In this document: in pieces, positions 31,335 through 42,787 of the stretch | Position numbering within the stretch: position 1 is the stretch's first letter | How the letters are laid out: each line of letters begins with the position of its first letter | Source: Phaeosaccion multiseriatum | Taxonomy: Eukaryota > Ochrophyta, other classes | Direction of reading: 5' to 3' | Assembly: GCA_965112735.1 (NCBI GenBank) | Contig: OZ218964.1 | Span: 2,232,001-2,296,000, forward strand | Length of the DNA: 64,000 bases | Made by a program: the position numbers and the translations under genes | Notes under the pieces: generated by a model | Seen by the model: the letters and a program-made list of their open reading frames with translations, nothing else | Database searches by the model: none | What the model was told of the DNA's origin: nothing

Positions 31335-34300
31335 TTACTGGCCGTCGCACATGATGACGTGAGCCTTGTAGAAGTCGCTCTGTGTGCAGGCAGGCGGGCA
31401 ATGGAGGAAGGGGGAGATGGAGGGGGGGCAGGCATAGAGGAGGAGAGAGAGAGAGAGAGAGAGAGGAGCGGAGCAAGAGGAGGGCAGGGGGGGTCAGGCC
31501 GTTGAAGGCGGAGGCGAAGGCGAGGCCTCCAAGCACAGATTGTGAAAGAACCAAGTCCAGACAGGACGAGCGAGTGCGATCTGACTCACACACACACACA
31601 CTCACACACACACACACGCACACACACACACCGTCGGAGAAATGGACCTCTCTCTCGCGACCCCCCCTCCTCTTCGCTCAACCTCTGCCTCCCTCCCTCT
31701 GCAGTACCAACCAATCCCACCCCTGTCCTTCTCTCCTTCTCTCCTCCTCTCCTCTCCTCCTCTCCTCCTCTCCTCCTCTCCTCCTCTCCTCCTCTCCTCC
31801 TCTCCTCCTCTCCTCCCTACTCACCTCCCTCGTGATGCCCTTATCGGCAAGCGCCTTGTTGGTCCAGCACGTTCGACAGTCTTGCTCGACCCCAAAGATG
31901 TTGCATTCGTAACCGTTCTTGGTGGGGGGGACGGCAGAGCAGCCGGGGTCGCACAGCATCTGAGGGACGGAGAGGGTAGGGAGGGAGGAGGGGTGGAAGA
32001 AGCGTATGTACGTATGTAGTGTCAGACGAAGGTGCCAGATACTCAGTAAGTCAGTGAGCCTATCAGTCACTCACTCAGTCAGTCACTCACTCAGTCACTC
32101 AGTCACTCAGTCACTCACTCAGTCACTCACTCAGTCAGTCAGTCAGTCACTCAGTCACTCACTCAGGCAGTCAGTAAGTGAGTCAGGCAGGAAGGCAGTC
32201 AGTCGGTCAAACCGCACACGCGCAAGTACTCGCAGAGGGCGGAGGGGAAGTGGAGGGAGGCGAAGGATGAAGGACACCATACGACAAACGACCAAAGCCA
32301 TCCCCTCGTCTACGCCACCCCCTTGTAAATTACATGGATTGGTCACTGCATACGATAGGGCCGAACAACGAAGGGTAAGGGAGAGGACTGTGGCGTCGAC
32401 TCACCTCCTTGCCCCAGATGTTGAGTGCGTGAAGATCGGCGCTGCGGATCTTCTGCACACAGTCGTCGGCAGTTGTGCAGGAGCCGCCGCCACCGCCGCC
32501 ACCGCCGCCACCGCCACCACCGCCACCGCCGCCCCCGCCGCCCCCCGCTGGGCCAGGGGCACCAGGGCCGGAAGGACGGGCAGGAGGAGGAGAACGAACA
32601 GGGGCACTGGGCGGCACAGCGGCGACGGGGGGAGCCGTGGGTGGAGACGTGGGTGGCGGGGTGGACGGTGACGTGGGTTGAGGGGTGGGCGGTGACGTGG
32701 GTTGAGGGGTGGGCGGTGACGTGGGTTGAGGGGCCGGGGCGGGGGCGGGAAGGGTCACAGGCCCCAGGGGGGCGGAACTGGGGGAGGCCGTGGTCATCTG
32801 AGAGGTGTATGGGTACGGGCGGAGGGGCAGTTGAGGGGAGGAGCTGAGTTGCCGGGGTGGACGACGGGAGGGGAAGTGAGGGGAAGGAGCGTGAGTTTGA
32901 TTGCGTGCGTGCGTGCGTCTGTGCGTGCGTGCATGTGAGCATGCCTGCGGTGCATTTCTCCCTCTCTCTCCCCTTCTCCCTCTCTCTCCCTCCCTCGCCC
33001 CCTCTTTCACGCCGTCTCCCTCGCCACACTTCCCTACCTGGTTGTAGAGCTGCTTGGCTTGCTTGTGCTTGAGTTTCTTGCCCGCCTTCGCCAGGACGGC
33101 TTCCGACTCGCCGTTCTCGAGGCTGCGAATGATGGCGCTTAGATCGACGTCGTGGCTTCGGCTGCCATCGTCGGCATGCGCTGGGCACACAATGCAATCG
33201 TCCTCAGAGTCTTCAGTACAGCCTGTTGGGTTCGGTTATGATGGATGAAGGCGTGTGGGGTGTGGGGAGGGAGGCAGGGGCAGAGGGAGAGAGGGAGGGA
33301 GAGGAGGGGAGAGGAGAGGAGAGGGAAGCAAGGACAGAGGGAGAGAGAGGGGGGAGGGGAGAGAAGGGTGTGAGAAAGAGAGCAGAGCACTGATCATCCC
33401 TACACGAGCTTCTGCAATGGACGAAGAGCTGAGGAGGCCAACAGAAAGGAGAGCACTCATACATACATCGTTCTTCTCCCTCATCACTCCCGCTCGTGCG
33501 TGTAAATGTGTACATACGTGCATGTGTGTGTGCATATGTGTGTATGCGTGTGTGCGTGTATGTGTCAGTGCGTACCTTCTCCACAGGCGGTGCAGCCGAA
33601 CAATTTGGTCTCTCCGAAGGTGCACTGGAAGGGATCGCCGAACTCGTCGCACTCCGTGTCGCACACAAAGAGGAGCTTCTCCACATTGAGCTGGTCCAGC
33701 GTGCTGTCAGAGGCCTCTCCGTAGCAGTCCAGCGCAGTGTGGCAGGCGAACTCTGTCGGGAATGGAGTAAGGGAGGGAGGGAGGGAGGGAGGGAGGGAGG
33801 GAGGGAGGGAGGGAGGGAAGGAGGGAGGGACGATATGAGCTGGAGCACACTGAAGGGGATGCTTGACGAGAGCGGGAGGCGTTGGTGGATGGCGATGCTG
33901 AGTGGTCCAGGACTAATGGACGCCTGGTCCGCCCATTGAGATGCTGAGTGGTCCAGGACTAATGGACGCCTAGTCCGCCCATTGGGTGCCTCTATTTTCT
34001 TCTTCTCTACTCGCTCTCCGCCACATTTCTCTCGTCTCTCTTTTCTCTCTGACCTCTGCTCGCTTCGCTATTTTATTGTTCTATCTGTTAATCCTGTCAT
34101 ATATTCCTTCTCTCCGCTCTCTGCTCTCTATCTCTCTCTCTCTCTCTCTCCGTCTCTCCCTCTCAATCTCTCCGTCCTTCTCTCTCCCTCCGTTTCTCTC
34201 TCGCTGTTCCCTCTCTCGCGCTCTCTCCCGTTCCTTTTGACTCTTGCTCTCAGAGTGGCAAATTCTTCCATATTGTTACTCCTGCAGCAATATGGAAGAA

Positions 34301-34412
34301 TTCATCGCTGCTGCTTGCCGCGACGAAGCTTGAAGGCTTGCTTACCTCTCGCCCGAAGGGCCGCAACCTGATGGGCCAGCGCCAAGCTGAGGAGGAGGAG
34401 CGCACGCACCAT
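31335..34412 (-). CDS. Secreted Cys-rich protein B (two CDPxC modules)
   Basis: Minus-strand exons 34346-34412, 33576-33752, 33038-33222, 32405-32797, 31825-31959 and 31335-31379 join in phase to 333 residues. The start MVRALLLLSLALAHQVAALR is a signal peptide. Module 1 holds LDCY, KLLFVCDTECDEFGDPFQC and KLFGCTACGEGC, followed by CIVCP. A lysine-rich linker, a Pro/Thr linker and a long poly-Gly run follow. Module 2 holds DDCVQKIRS, MLCDPGCSAV, YECNIFGVEQDCRTCW, and a short last exon ending VIMCDGQ. I do not recognise the family. The cysteine pattern suggests disulfide-bonded extracellular modules spaced by wall-protein-like linkers. It is a tandem paralogue of the gene at 35986-40124 with matching exon boundaries. 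Confidence 0.82.
31732..31816. repeat. (CTCCT)n tract
   Basis: About 80 bp of TCCTC repeats just downstream of the exon 31825-31959 donor. On the gene's sense strand this is purine-rich (GAGGA) and follows GTGAGTAGGG. Confidence 0.85.
33894..33985. repeat. 46-bp tandem duplication in intron 1 of Cys-rich gene B
   Basis: Copies at 33894-33939 and 33940-33985 (GATGCTGAGTGGTCCAGGAC and onward) differ at about one base. Confidence 0.9.
34261..34302. repeat. Perfect 15-bp hairpin in intron 1 of Cys-rich gene B
   Basis: Left arm AATTCTTCCATATTG (34261-34275), 12-base loop, right arm CAATATGGAAGAATT (34288-34302). It is AT-rich in a GC-rich region and lies about 45 bases from the exon 1 donor. Confidence 0.9.
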
Positions 34413-35343
34413 CTTGCAGGGTCCGCGTCGATTGAGCTGGCGAAGGGGACGGATTAAAGCGTATTGGCCGTATTAGTGTCCGACACATGGAGCAGTAGCG
34501 GCAGCAGTAGCGGCAGCAATGAGCCAAGGGTGGGACCAGCCAGAGGAGTGGACGCCGTGGATGCTCTCTCCTGCTCCACCTTTTCTCCCTCGCTCTGTCC
34601 CTCCCTCCTCCCCTTCCCCTCCCATTCGAGATCGGCCATCTACACCGAGTTTTCCGTCCGTCCTGAATCTTTCCACGCCAAACTTACCTTGGAAAGAGGG
34701 GATTATCGTCTGACGAGTAAGTGGGGGTTGGTCTAACAAGCACTGCCACTACCACTCACGACTGTTGTGTCACGATTGTGGATGGGGTATAGGGTCCTCA
34801 ATTAACTATTCTACAGCGTTTTGCGTTCTCCTATAAGCGTTACGCCCTCCTTTCAGTCTATTGGGGGGGGGGGGGGGGGTCGATAAGAGAACAATTTCTG
34901 TAACCGTTTCAGTATGTCACTGAGGATGCCCCCCCCCCCCCCAGGAGACGCATGGGCAAAAGAGGAAGAACGGATCGTTGAAAGGGTCCTGCTGCTGCTC
35001 CACTGTGGCTAGCCGCCGTAGCGCTGCGCCTGTTCTCTTGCAGAAGGGCGGGCAAGCTGCCCATGAGCGATTTCCGTGGCGTGCACATGCATCCCCCTTC
35101 TCCCCCCCCCGGGAAGGGGGTGCTGCTGCGGAAATGCTGACAACTACGGAAGGGAAGAGGCGATGAAAGCCGAAAGACCATGGATCGGTGGGCATCTCAA
35201 AGAGCTACACGAAGAGCTATTAGCGCTCCCAGCGTCATTTTCCGAAGAACGTGCAAAAAAAATGGGGGGGAAATCCGATTCTTACGCAAATCGAGTGTTA
35301 ATTAATATAATCAAATGGTCACCGCACTGGGGGCAACAAGCTT

Positions 35344-35383
<40 letters not shown>

Positions 35384-35985
35384 TTATAAGCTACCCGCCC
35401 GAGCGAGAGGAAGCCCTGTAGGTGTTTGATGTCTCACTCCAAGGGTGAGGTCATCATCGCCTTTGCTTGGGGCCTCCTTCCTTCCCCCTCCCAACTATAC
35501 TACACACGCACATGCGCACGCGCTCACACCACATTGACATGAAGAACATAGAATATCCCTATAAAAGAGACACATCTTGACAAGAATCTCCCCTATGAAA
35601 GAGACATATCTAGACTAGTCTAGACGAGCCGGCACCTCAGGGTGGCAAGGCACACCATTCAATGGTGCATTTCCATGATTCCGTGGAATGCCGTTCCAAA
35701 ACTGTGTGGATCCTTTCCCTCAGCCACTTCAGCTCTCGTAAGCGGCGCTCGACGGGGATGGCAGTAGACGGGTATCCCACCCACCCACCCACATACACAC
35801 CAGGCCCGCCCGCACGCCCTCCTCCCTTCCCCGTAATGTATACTATGGTACCTTACGTAATGTATACTATGGTACCTTACGTAATGTATACTATGGTACC
35901 TGGTGCAGGGGCAGCCCTCTCTCTCTCTCTCTCCTCGCTGCTTCTGCACCACCAACTGCTTTTGTTGCAGTTTCAGTTGGTTTGC
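34413..35985. other. Intergenic gap between tandem Cys-rich genes
   Basis: 5' region of gene B and 3' region of gene A. A short AT-richer open frame on the plus strand at 35163-35429 (MKAERPWIGGHLKELHEELL and onward) ends in an (AAGC)n run at 35347-35381. It has no recognised relatives. Three 24-bp repeats lie at 35833-35901. Confidence 0.5.
35833..35901. repeat. Three 24-bp repeats rich in palindromic sites
   Basis: Unit GTAATGTATACTATGGTACC plus TTAC, starting at 35833, 35857 and 35881. Each holds GTATAC and GGTACC. It lies just 3' of Cys-rich gene A. Confidence 0.9.
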
Positions 35986-37021
35986 TTAGTTGTCGTCTGG
36001 GCACACCTGGATGTTCTCCCTCACGAACTCGGACTGCGGAGGAGGGGGCGCAAGAGGGGGGGGGGAGAACAGGCAGAGAGTCAGAGGAGAGAGTATAGTG
36101 CAGACACCAGGTACTGAGGAGATCCCGGAAAGCGAGAAGGGGGTGGAGAAGACAGGCAGAGTGACACACACGCAGAGAGCTGGAACTGCTCCTTCCTTCC
36201 TTCCTTCCTTCCTTCCTTTCTTTCTTTCTTCCTCCCTCCCTCCCTCCCTCCCTCTGCATCACCAACACACTCACCTCGACGGTAAGGCCGTGGATCCTGA
36301 CGGCCTCCCTCGTCCAGCAGGCTCGGCAGTTCTGCGCCACTCCGAAGAAGTTGCACTGGTAGCCGTTGAAGGACGGGGGCGTGGCGGAGCAGCCCGGATC
36401 GCAAATCATCTTCTTGTGCCACGTCAGCAAAGTGCTCTGTGCCACGTCAGAGATGAGGTCGTAGCAGTCCGCGTCCGACACGCAGGTACCGCCGGACGAG
36501 GGAGTGGAGGGGGTGGAGGGTGTGGAGGGTGTGGAGGGGGTGGAGGGTGTGGAGGGGGTGGAGGGGGTGGAGGGGGTGGAGGGGGTGGAGGGGGTGGAGG
36601 GGGTGGAGGGGGTGGAGGGGGTGGAGGGTGTGGAGGGTGTGGAGGGGGTGGAGGGGGTGGAGGGGGTGGAGGGGGTGACGCTCTCGATGGTGGAGGCGGA
36701 TGGCTGAGGAGTGGGGGCTGGCTGAGGAGTGGGCGCGGCGGTTCCTGCAGGGACGCGTTCGGGCGGCGTTACGAGGATCTCGGGCTCCTCAAAGGGGGAA
36801 GGGGTGGGCGCGGCGGACGGGACCTCAGTGAAGACGGCGAAGGGGACTTCGTTAGGGCACACCACGCAGCCAGACTCGGTGGCGGTCTCCTCCGTGCACT
36901 CCTGAGGGAGGGAGGGAGGGAGGGAGGGAGGGAGGGAGGGAGGAGGAAGGGTAGGGGGTGTGAGTGCGTTGGTTCGAGCGTAAGCGACACATGCGCGGCG
37001 AGGGTAGTGAGGGGCATCAAG

Positions 37022-37066
<45 letters not shown>

Positions 37067-40000
37067 GTGTGTGTGGGTGTGTGTGTGTGTGGGTGCGTGT
37101 GTGTGTGTGTGGGTGTGTGTGTATGTGTGTATGTATGGGTCCGTGTGTGTGGGCGTGTGTGCTCAAGAAGCTAACAAGAGGAAAGCTACAAGACGGAATG
37201 ACTGACTGACTGACTGACTGACTGACCTCGTCGCACACGGTGCACCCGAACATCTCAATGTTCTCGTACTGGCAGTTGTAGGGGGAGGCTTCTGCGTCGC
37301 ACTCGGGGTCGCACACGAACAGGCGCTGGTGCTCCGCGATGAGGTCAAGCAGTCCAGTGCAGGCTGATGGGGAGGGGGTGGAGGGGGAGGGACGGGGTTA
37401 GAGGCAGGCAGAGAGGGAGGGAGGGAAGGAGGGAAGGAGGGAAGGAAGGAAGGAAGGGACAGGCAGCCTGCCTCAGTGTCTTCACACGCAAACACTTTCT
37501 CATAAGACAACAGACACACACTCTCTCTCTCTCACTGTGTGTGTGCTTACTCTCTCTCACTGTGTGTGTGCTCTCACTGTGTGTGTGCTCTCACTGTGTG
37601 TGTGCTTACTCACCTGTGGCATAGCACTCCAGGGGCTGCGAGCACACAGGCACTGTTGGGGCGGGGTTGGTGACCTCGGGCTCGGGGGAGGGGGAGGGGG
37701 AGGGGGAGGAAGGAGTAGGGGAGGAAGGAGTAGGAGAGGAAGGAGTAGGGGATGAAGGAGTAGGAGAGGAAGGAGTAGGAGAGGAAGGAGTAGGAGAGGA
37801 AGGAGTAGGGGATGAAGGAGTAGGAGAGGAAGGAGTAGGAGAGGAAGGAGTAGGGGATGAAGGAGTAGGAGAGGAAGGAGTAGGAGAGGAAGGAGTGCTC
37901 GGGGTAGGCTCGGGGGCCTTGCCGGTGGAGGGGGTGGGGTTTGGTGCTACCGGCGAGGGGATGAAGCTGGGGATGGGAGGGTTGCCGATAGTAGGGGGGG
38001 GGTTGGTAGGAGCGGTCGGAGTGGGGTTGGGCGAGGGAGCGACAGGGCTGGCGATGGTCGTCGTAGGGGTAGGACTTGAGTTCCTTGGCGTGGGGGCGGG
38101 GGGCGGGTACAGCGTGGGGTCGATGGTTGGGCAAGGCACACACAGGCCCTCGGCGATGAGGTCTTCTGTGCACGACTCGAAGCATCCACGGCAGTTCTTC
38201 ATTCCGAAGAAATCGCACATGAACTGTGCGGCGGGTCGGTGGGTAGAGGTATGTGGGGGTTTGGGGTGGGTGGAGGGGTGGCAAGGAGGGAGGGAGGGAG
38301 GGAGGGAGGGAGGGAGGGAGGGAGGGAAGGAGGGAGGAAGGGAGGGGGGCGAAAGTCAGGGAAGGTAGGCGACAACAGAATGGGCTTCGACTCCAGCACT
38401 TGCTTCTCCTTCGCGCAGTTCCCTGTGGGAAAGAGCTAACTGCCACGCGGGGTTCAACGGACACGAAGCAGAGAGAGAGAGAGAGAGCGGTGTCAGGGCG
38501 CGAGCACTCACGTTGTCCATGTAGTTGGAGTTCTCGTTGCTGCACGTGGGGTCGCAGAACAGTTTCTTGCCCGCGCGGTGTAGAGACTCCTTCTCAACGT
38601 CCTGATTGATTCATGAGCGGGCGGGGCAGGAGGGGCAGGAGGGGCAGGAGGGGAGAGGCAAGCTGAATGAGAGGGAGGGAGGGAGGGAGGGAGGGAAGGA
38701 AGGAAGGAGGAGGACGCTCACTGAGAGGAGGGAATGAAGGAGAGCGGCACAGGGAATGGAAGTCCAGAAGCTGCTGGTACATTCTCAGACTTTAGGCGCG
38801 GTCTGAGTTGATTCATCCTTCCCTCCCTCCCTCCCACTCACCGTGGTCTGGTACTCGCAGTCGATATCGGTCACGCAGCCGAATTCCTCCATCAGCACGA
38901 TGTGGTTGCCGTCGGTGGGGGCGAGGGGGCGGAGGATGTCCGTGGTGCGCAGGCAGGAGATGCAGGACAAGTCGTCCGCGGGGCACCAGTCTTGCACACA
39001 GGCGCGGCACACGGCACCGGCACCCATGTAGTCACACTGAAGGGACTCATAAGGGTCGAACCCGCTGCGAGGGATGGAGGGACGGAGGGACGGAGGGACG
39101 GATGGCAGTGGAGGTGGTGAGGTGGATGGGTCAGGGGTGGGCGAAAGCGCTCAGAAGGGAGGTGGGAATGAGTGGTGCGTGTAGGTGTTGTTGGTGTTGT
39201 TGTTGTTGGTGGTGGTGGCAGCAGAGGCATGGCAAAGTACCCCATTCACTCACCTGCTGGCCCCGCATCCCGGATCGCACTGGAGCACGAGCGAGTTCTC
39301 CTCGAGGGCAGTGAGCACTTCGTCTGCGATGCCATCCATGCAATCGCAGCCCTTGTCGGGCACGGGACAGCGCACGCAGTCCTCTCCCTGCAAGCAGCCG
39401 CGGCAGCAGCGGTTGGCGATACGGCGGTAGACAGGAGGAGGGGGGCGGGGCAGGGAAAGGAAGGGAAGCGAAGGGAGGGATTGACTTTAAGGTACTGGTA
39501 GAAGGAGGGGTGGCAGGGCCAGGCTCGTGTGTGTGTGTGTGTGTGTGTGAATGCGAGAGAGGGGGACGGAGGAACTCTTCGCTATCATGGGCTGAGAGGA
39601 GCAGATGAGAGGACAGGCAGACAGGCAAACGCGAGGAACAGTGTGCCACCCTATCGCTGTGTGCTCATCGCTCCATGGCTGTAGACAAGAGTGAGGGTGG
39701 GAGAGAACCGTTTCGTGCCGCGTTGGCCGCGTTGGGAGCAGAGCAGTAGCGCTCCGCCATTGGCGTAACGGTGAACACACGTCATGCTTTCTTCCTTCCT
39801 CCCCTTCCATGTCCCATCCCTCCAAGCCCTTCTACTCACCTCGGCCTCGATGAGCTCACACGCCTCCTCCTCCATGCAGAAGCGGCAGTCGGCCGCCCCG
39901 TGCACCCCGCACCATGGCAGGCCGGTGGGTGCTCCGCCGTCCGTGACGCACGCTGGGTCATGGTACACGAAATTGGCCGCGGCCAAATCGGTGTACGTCC

Positions 40001-40124
40001 ACATGGACTGGCAACAGGCCAGAGGGTCTGCCTCATTGGCGCAGATCACCTCCTGTGCCTGGACTGTCCTGCCTCCAGAGAGGAGGAGTGCGGCCAACAC
40101 GACCACAGAGGAGGGCGGTGCCAT
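35986..40124 (-). CDS. Secreted Cys-rich protein A (about five CDPxC-type modules)
   Basis: Minus-strand exons 39840-40124, 39254-39387, 38842-39064, 38512-38601, 37614-38223, 37227-37363, 36275-36901 and 35986-36033 join in phase to 717 residues. A signal peptide ([18 protein letters not shown] then a VQA cleavage context) starts the protein. Repeated modules show [18 protein letters not shown] or CDPGCSAT, followed by C-x-(F/Y)-FG and CxxC (for example [37 protein letters not shown]). Two low-complexity linkers, PTPSS repeats (exon 37614-38223) and TPS repeats (exon 36275-36901), separate modules. The last exon ends in VCPDDN. The family is unknown to me. An extracellular, possibly O-glycosylated matrix or wall protein is inferred. 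Its paralogue lies directly downstream on the same strand. Confidence 0.85.
36500..36680. repeat. 9-bp coding repeat (TPS linker)
   Basis: GGTGGAGGG-type units encode Thr-Pro-Ser repeats on the minus strand in Cys-rich gene A. Unit number is likely to vary between strains. Confidence 0.9.
37023..37163. repeat. (GT)n tract
   Basis: GT-rich tract with GGGT interruptions in the intron of Cys-rich gene A between exons 37227-37363 and 36275-36901. Confidence 0.85.
37689..37896. repeat. 15-bp coding repeat (PTPSS linker)
   Basis: GGAGTAGGAGAGGAA-type units, about 12 copies, encode Pro-Thr-Pro-Ser-Ser repeats on the minus strand. Confidence 0.9.
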
Positions 40125-40914
40125 GCTAAACGCTCTTACTGCAACGACTGTGAGGCTACTACTGCTGTTTGTTCTGGCTCTCGCACTGCTAAAGCTGGAC
40201 AGAAGGAGGAAAGGAACAGAAAATGGACTACTTTCCGACTGATGAGGAGTGTTGGCCTGAAAGTGGTGGGATGGTGCTCGCTTTGCCCACGTTTCTCTTC
40301 TATGCTCCTCTCTCCCTCTCGGTCAGTTACTGGGGGTATGAGGGTCTGTGTGAGCAAACAAGAGCAAGCCGCGTGAGAGGAGAGTAGTTCTCCCCTTCCT
40401 TTGTCTACCACCCGCAAAAGCAGCAGTTTCGAAAGGGCAAAAACGTAACTGTATTTGGGAGCGTATGGGGAAAGTAACTGTCATTTGGGGGCATATTGAG
40501 GCCCCAGAAACAGCACTCATATGGTAAACGAAGGGTGGTCAGCCGGCCCTCGGCCCTCGTCGTCGGTGTGGAATGGGCAGAGGGACGGCTGCCACTTCCC
40601 TCTGCCCATTCCCCCCCCCCTTCTTTGTCGAGGGGGTCTATATTCATATTAGACCCCCCACATGTAAAAAAAAGTCTCCTTCCTCTCCTCTAGGGTGGTT
40701 CCTACACTCTTCTATTCCTCCCCCCTGCTTCTAGACGGAATGTAAGATACCTTCCAGACTCGACCAGATATCTATCCGAAGTGCTTTTGTATGTCTGTGT
40801 GCTTGTTCTTTTGATGGGTCCAATGGTATGGGTCTTCCCTCATGCTTAGGTTCTTATCGTGTACTCTTGCCTCTTTACGCTACTGCCCTTTACGCAAGCT
40901 GAGAGTGATGAGTC

Positions 40915-41477
40915 CTCCCTCCCCCCCTCCCTCCCTCCGTCCGTCCGTCCTTCCTTCCCTCCCTCCCTCCCTCCCTCCCTCCCTCCCTCCCTCCCTCCCT
41001 CCCTCCCTCCCTCCCTCCCTCCCTCCCTCCCTCCCTCCCTCCCTCCCTCCCTCCCTCCCTCCCTCCCTCCCTCCCTCCCTCCCTCCCTCCCTCCCTCCCT
41101 CCCTCCCTCCCTTCCCCTCCCTCGCTCACTCCCTCCCTCCCTCCCTCCCTCCCTCCCTCCCTCCCTCCCTCCCTCCCTCCTTCCCTCCTTCCCTCCCTCC
41201 CTCCCTCCCTCCCTCCCTCCCTCCGTCCCTCCCTCCCTCCCTCCCTCCCTCCCTCCCTCCCTCCCTCCCTCCCTCCCTCCCTCCCTCCCTCCCTCCCTCC
41301 TCCTCTCCCTCCCTCCCTCTCTCTCCCTCCCTCCCTCCTCCTCTCCCTCCCTCCCTCCTCCTTCCCTCCTTCCCTCCCTCCCTCCCTCCCTCCCTCCGTC
41401 CTTCCCTCCCTCCCTCCCTCTCTCCCTCCCCCTCTCTCACTTATTCCCTCCCTTCCTCCCTCCCTCCCTCCCTCCCG
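40915..41477. repeat. (CCCT)n block of about 560 bp
   Basis: Near-perfect CCCT repeats with rare CCGT, CCTT and CTCA variants. It is the longest single microsatellite in the window. Not telomeric, since the unit lacks TAA. Confidence 0.95.
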
Positions 41478-41698
41478 CACAGGGTATCGAGAGCCGAGGT
41501 GATAGCCTCCGAGCCAGGGCAGTGACGACCCTTCCCGGAACAGCCCTCAGTAGCCTCCTAGAGGCCTACCGCTCACTCCAAGATATATATGTGTTGGACT
41601 AGTTGAGTAGAGTGTGTATATTCGCTAGACGTTGCTAATGTCTAATACTACCCCCTCAATGATGTCCTGTCCTCTCCCTTGTCCCAATGTCCTGTTTT

Positions 41699-41951
41699 CG
41701 GCCCTGGAAGAGGTTACAGTATTCGCCGACCATAATCAGTAATCAGGCCGGCTTGCGCCAATAATCAGTAATCAGGCCGGCTAGCGCCCGTCATAATCAG
41801 TAATCAGGCCGGCTGGCGCCGGTCATAATCAGTAATCAGACCCGGCTGGCGCCGGCCATAATCAGTAATCAGGCCCGGCTGGCGCCATAATCAGTAATCA
41901 GGCCGGCTGCGCCGGCCGTAATCAGTAATCTGATAACCTCTTCCAGGGCCG
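41699..41951. repeat. Inverted-repeat element enclosing seven 29-33 bp units
   Basis: Perfect 18-bp terminal inverted repeats: CGGCCCTGGAAGAGGTTA at 41699-41716 and its reverse complement at 41934-41951. Inside are about seven units of ATAATCAGTAATCAGGCCGG plus CTGGCGCC, starting at 41732, 41761, 41793, 41825, 41858, 41887 and 41918. Confidence 0.9.
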
Positions 41952-42787
41952 ACTGTTTCCCTTTTCCCTTGTCTCCTTTTGCCTACTCCACGGCCTTGTC
42001 ACTGACCCGATAACCTCCCGCCCACCTCCCCGAATTAGACCGATGTCGACCTTCTCGATACCCAATGTCGATGTCCTGACCATACACCTACAGAGGGGTC
42101 GGAGCGTGGGCGCGTGTGGGGACCCCGAGGGGGTACTAGTGCTGAGGAGGGGGAACATTCAGAGTAGGAGTAAGTGATTGGAGTGGAAGGAAGGGGGAGG
42201 GGGGGGCGGACATGCATTTGACATTTGACCGCGACACTAAATATCGAGCTCTAGCTGGTCATGTAAAAGAGAGTATAGAGTTATGGAGCCCAGAACCAGG
42301 ATCGGCCTTCATCATTGCCTTATTACATGGCTTTCCCCCAGAACCTGGAACCTGTGGAGAAAAAAAAACCTGGCCGGCTGGCGCCGGCCAGAAGCAGGAA
42401 CCAGCGTCGCCTCAGAACCGTTTCCAGGGGCCGACTCCATGCTCTAGGCTCTAGGTCGCACCCGAACTGCTCGCGAGGGGCGAGGGGCCCGACGTTGCCG
42501 TCAACTGCACAGTGGCACCCCAAAAAGGGCAAAAATGGAAAAAATTGATCGAAACGGAACCAACCGATTTCTGGAAATTTGCCATGCTGGGAATGGCGCC
42601 TCATTTAAGGTGGGGATGTGACCACATCATGCTCTCCAGCGAACAGTGGGTGGCACAAGTAGGAGGGTAGGACCGGGGGGGAGCCCAGTAGCAAGCAATA
42701 GGAGTAGGGTAGAGCGTGGCCGTGGCGGGAGGGGGGTAGAGCACAAGTAGGAAGGGGGGGTGGTCCCCAAAGGCCAGCGTAGGAGCC

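Larger units (their letters stand above)
40125..42787. other. Repeat-filled gene desert
   Basis: 2.6 kb between the 5' end of Cys-rich gene A and the 5' end of the His-rich gene. It contains the (CCCT)n block, an inverted-repeat-bounded array at 41699-41951, and a likely partial second copy at 42371-42437 (GGCCGGCTGGCGCCGGCC palindrome and a TTTCCAGGGGCCGACT end). No coding region recognised. Confidence 0.6.

Noticed and set aside
40915-41477. Telomeric repeat
   Set aside because: The unit is CCCT, not CCCTAA or CCCTAAA, and genes continue on both sides.
40842-41525. Long Leu-Pro-Pro-Ser open frames over the (CCCT)n block
   Set aside because: All frames stay open because the repeat contains no stop; there are no codon-like features or domains.
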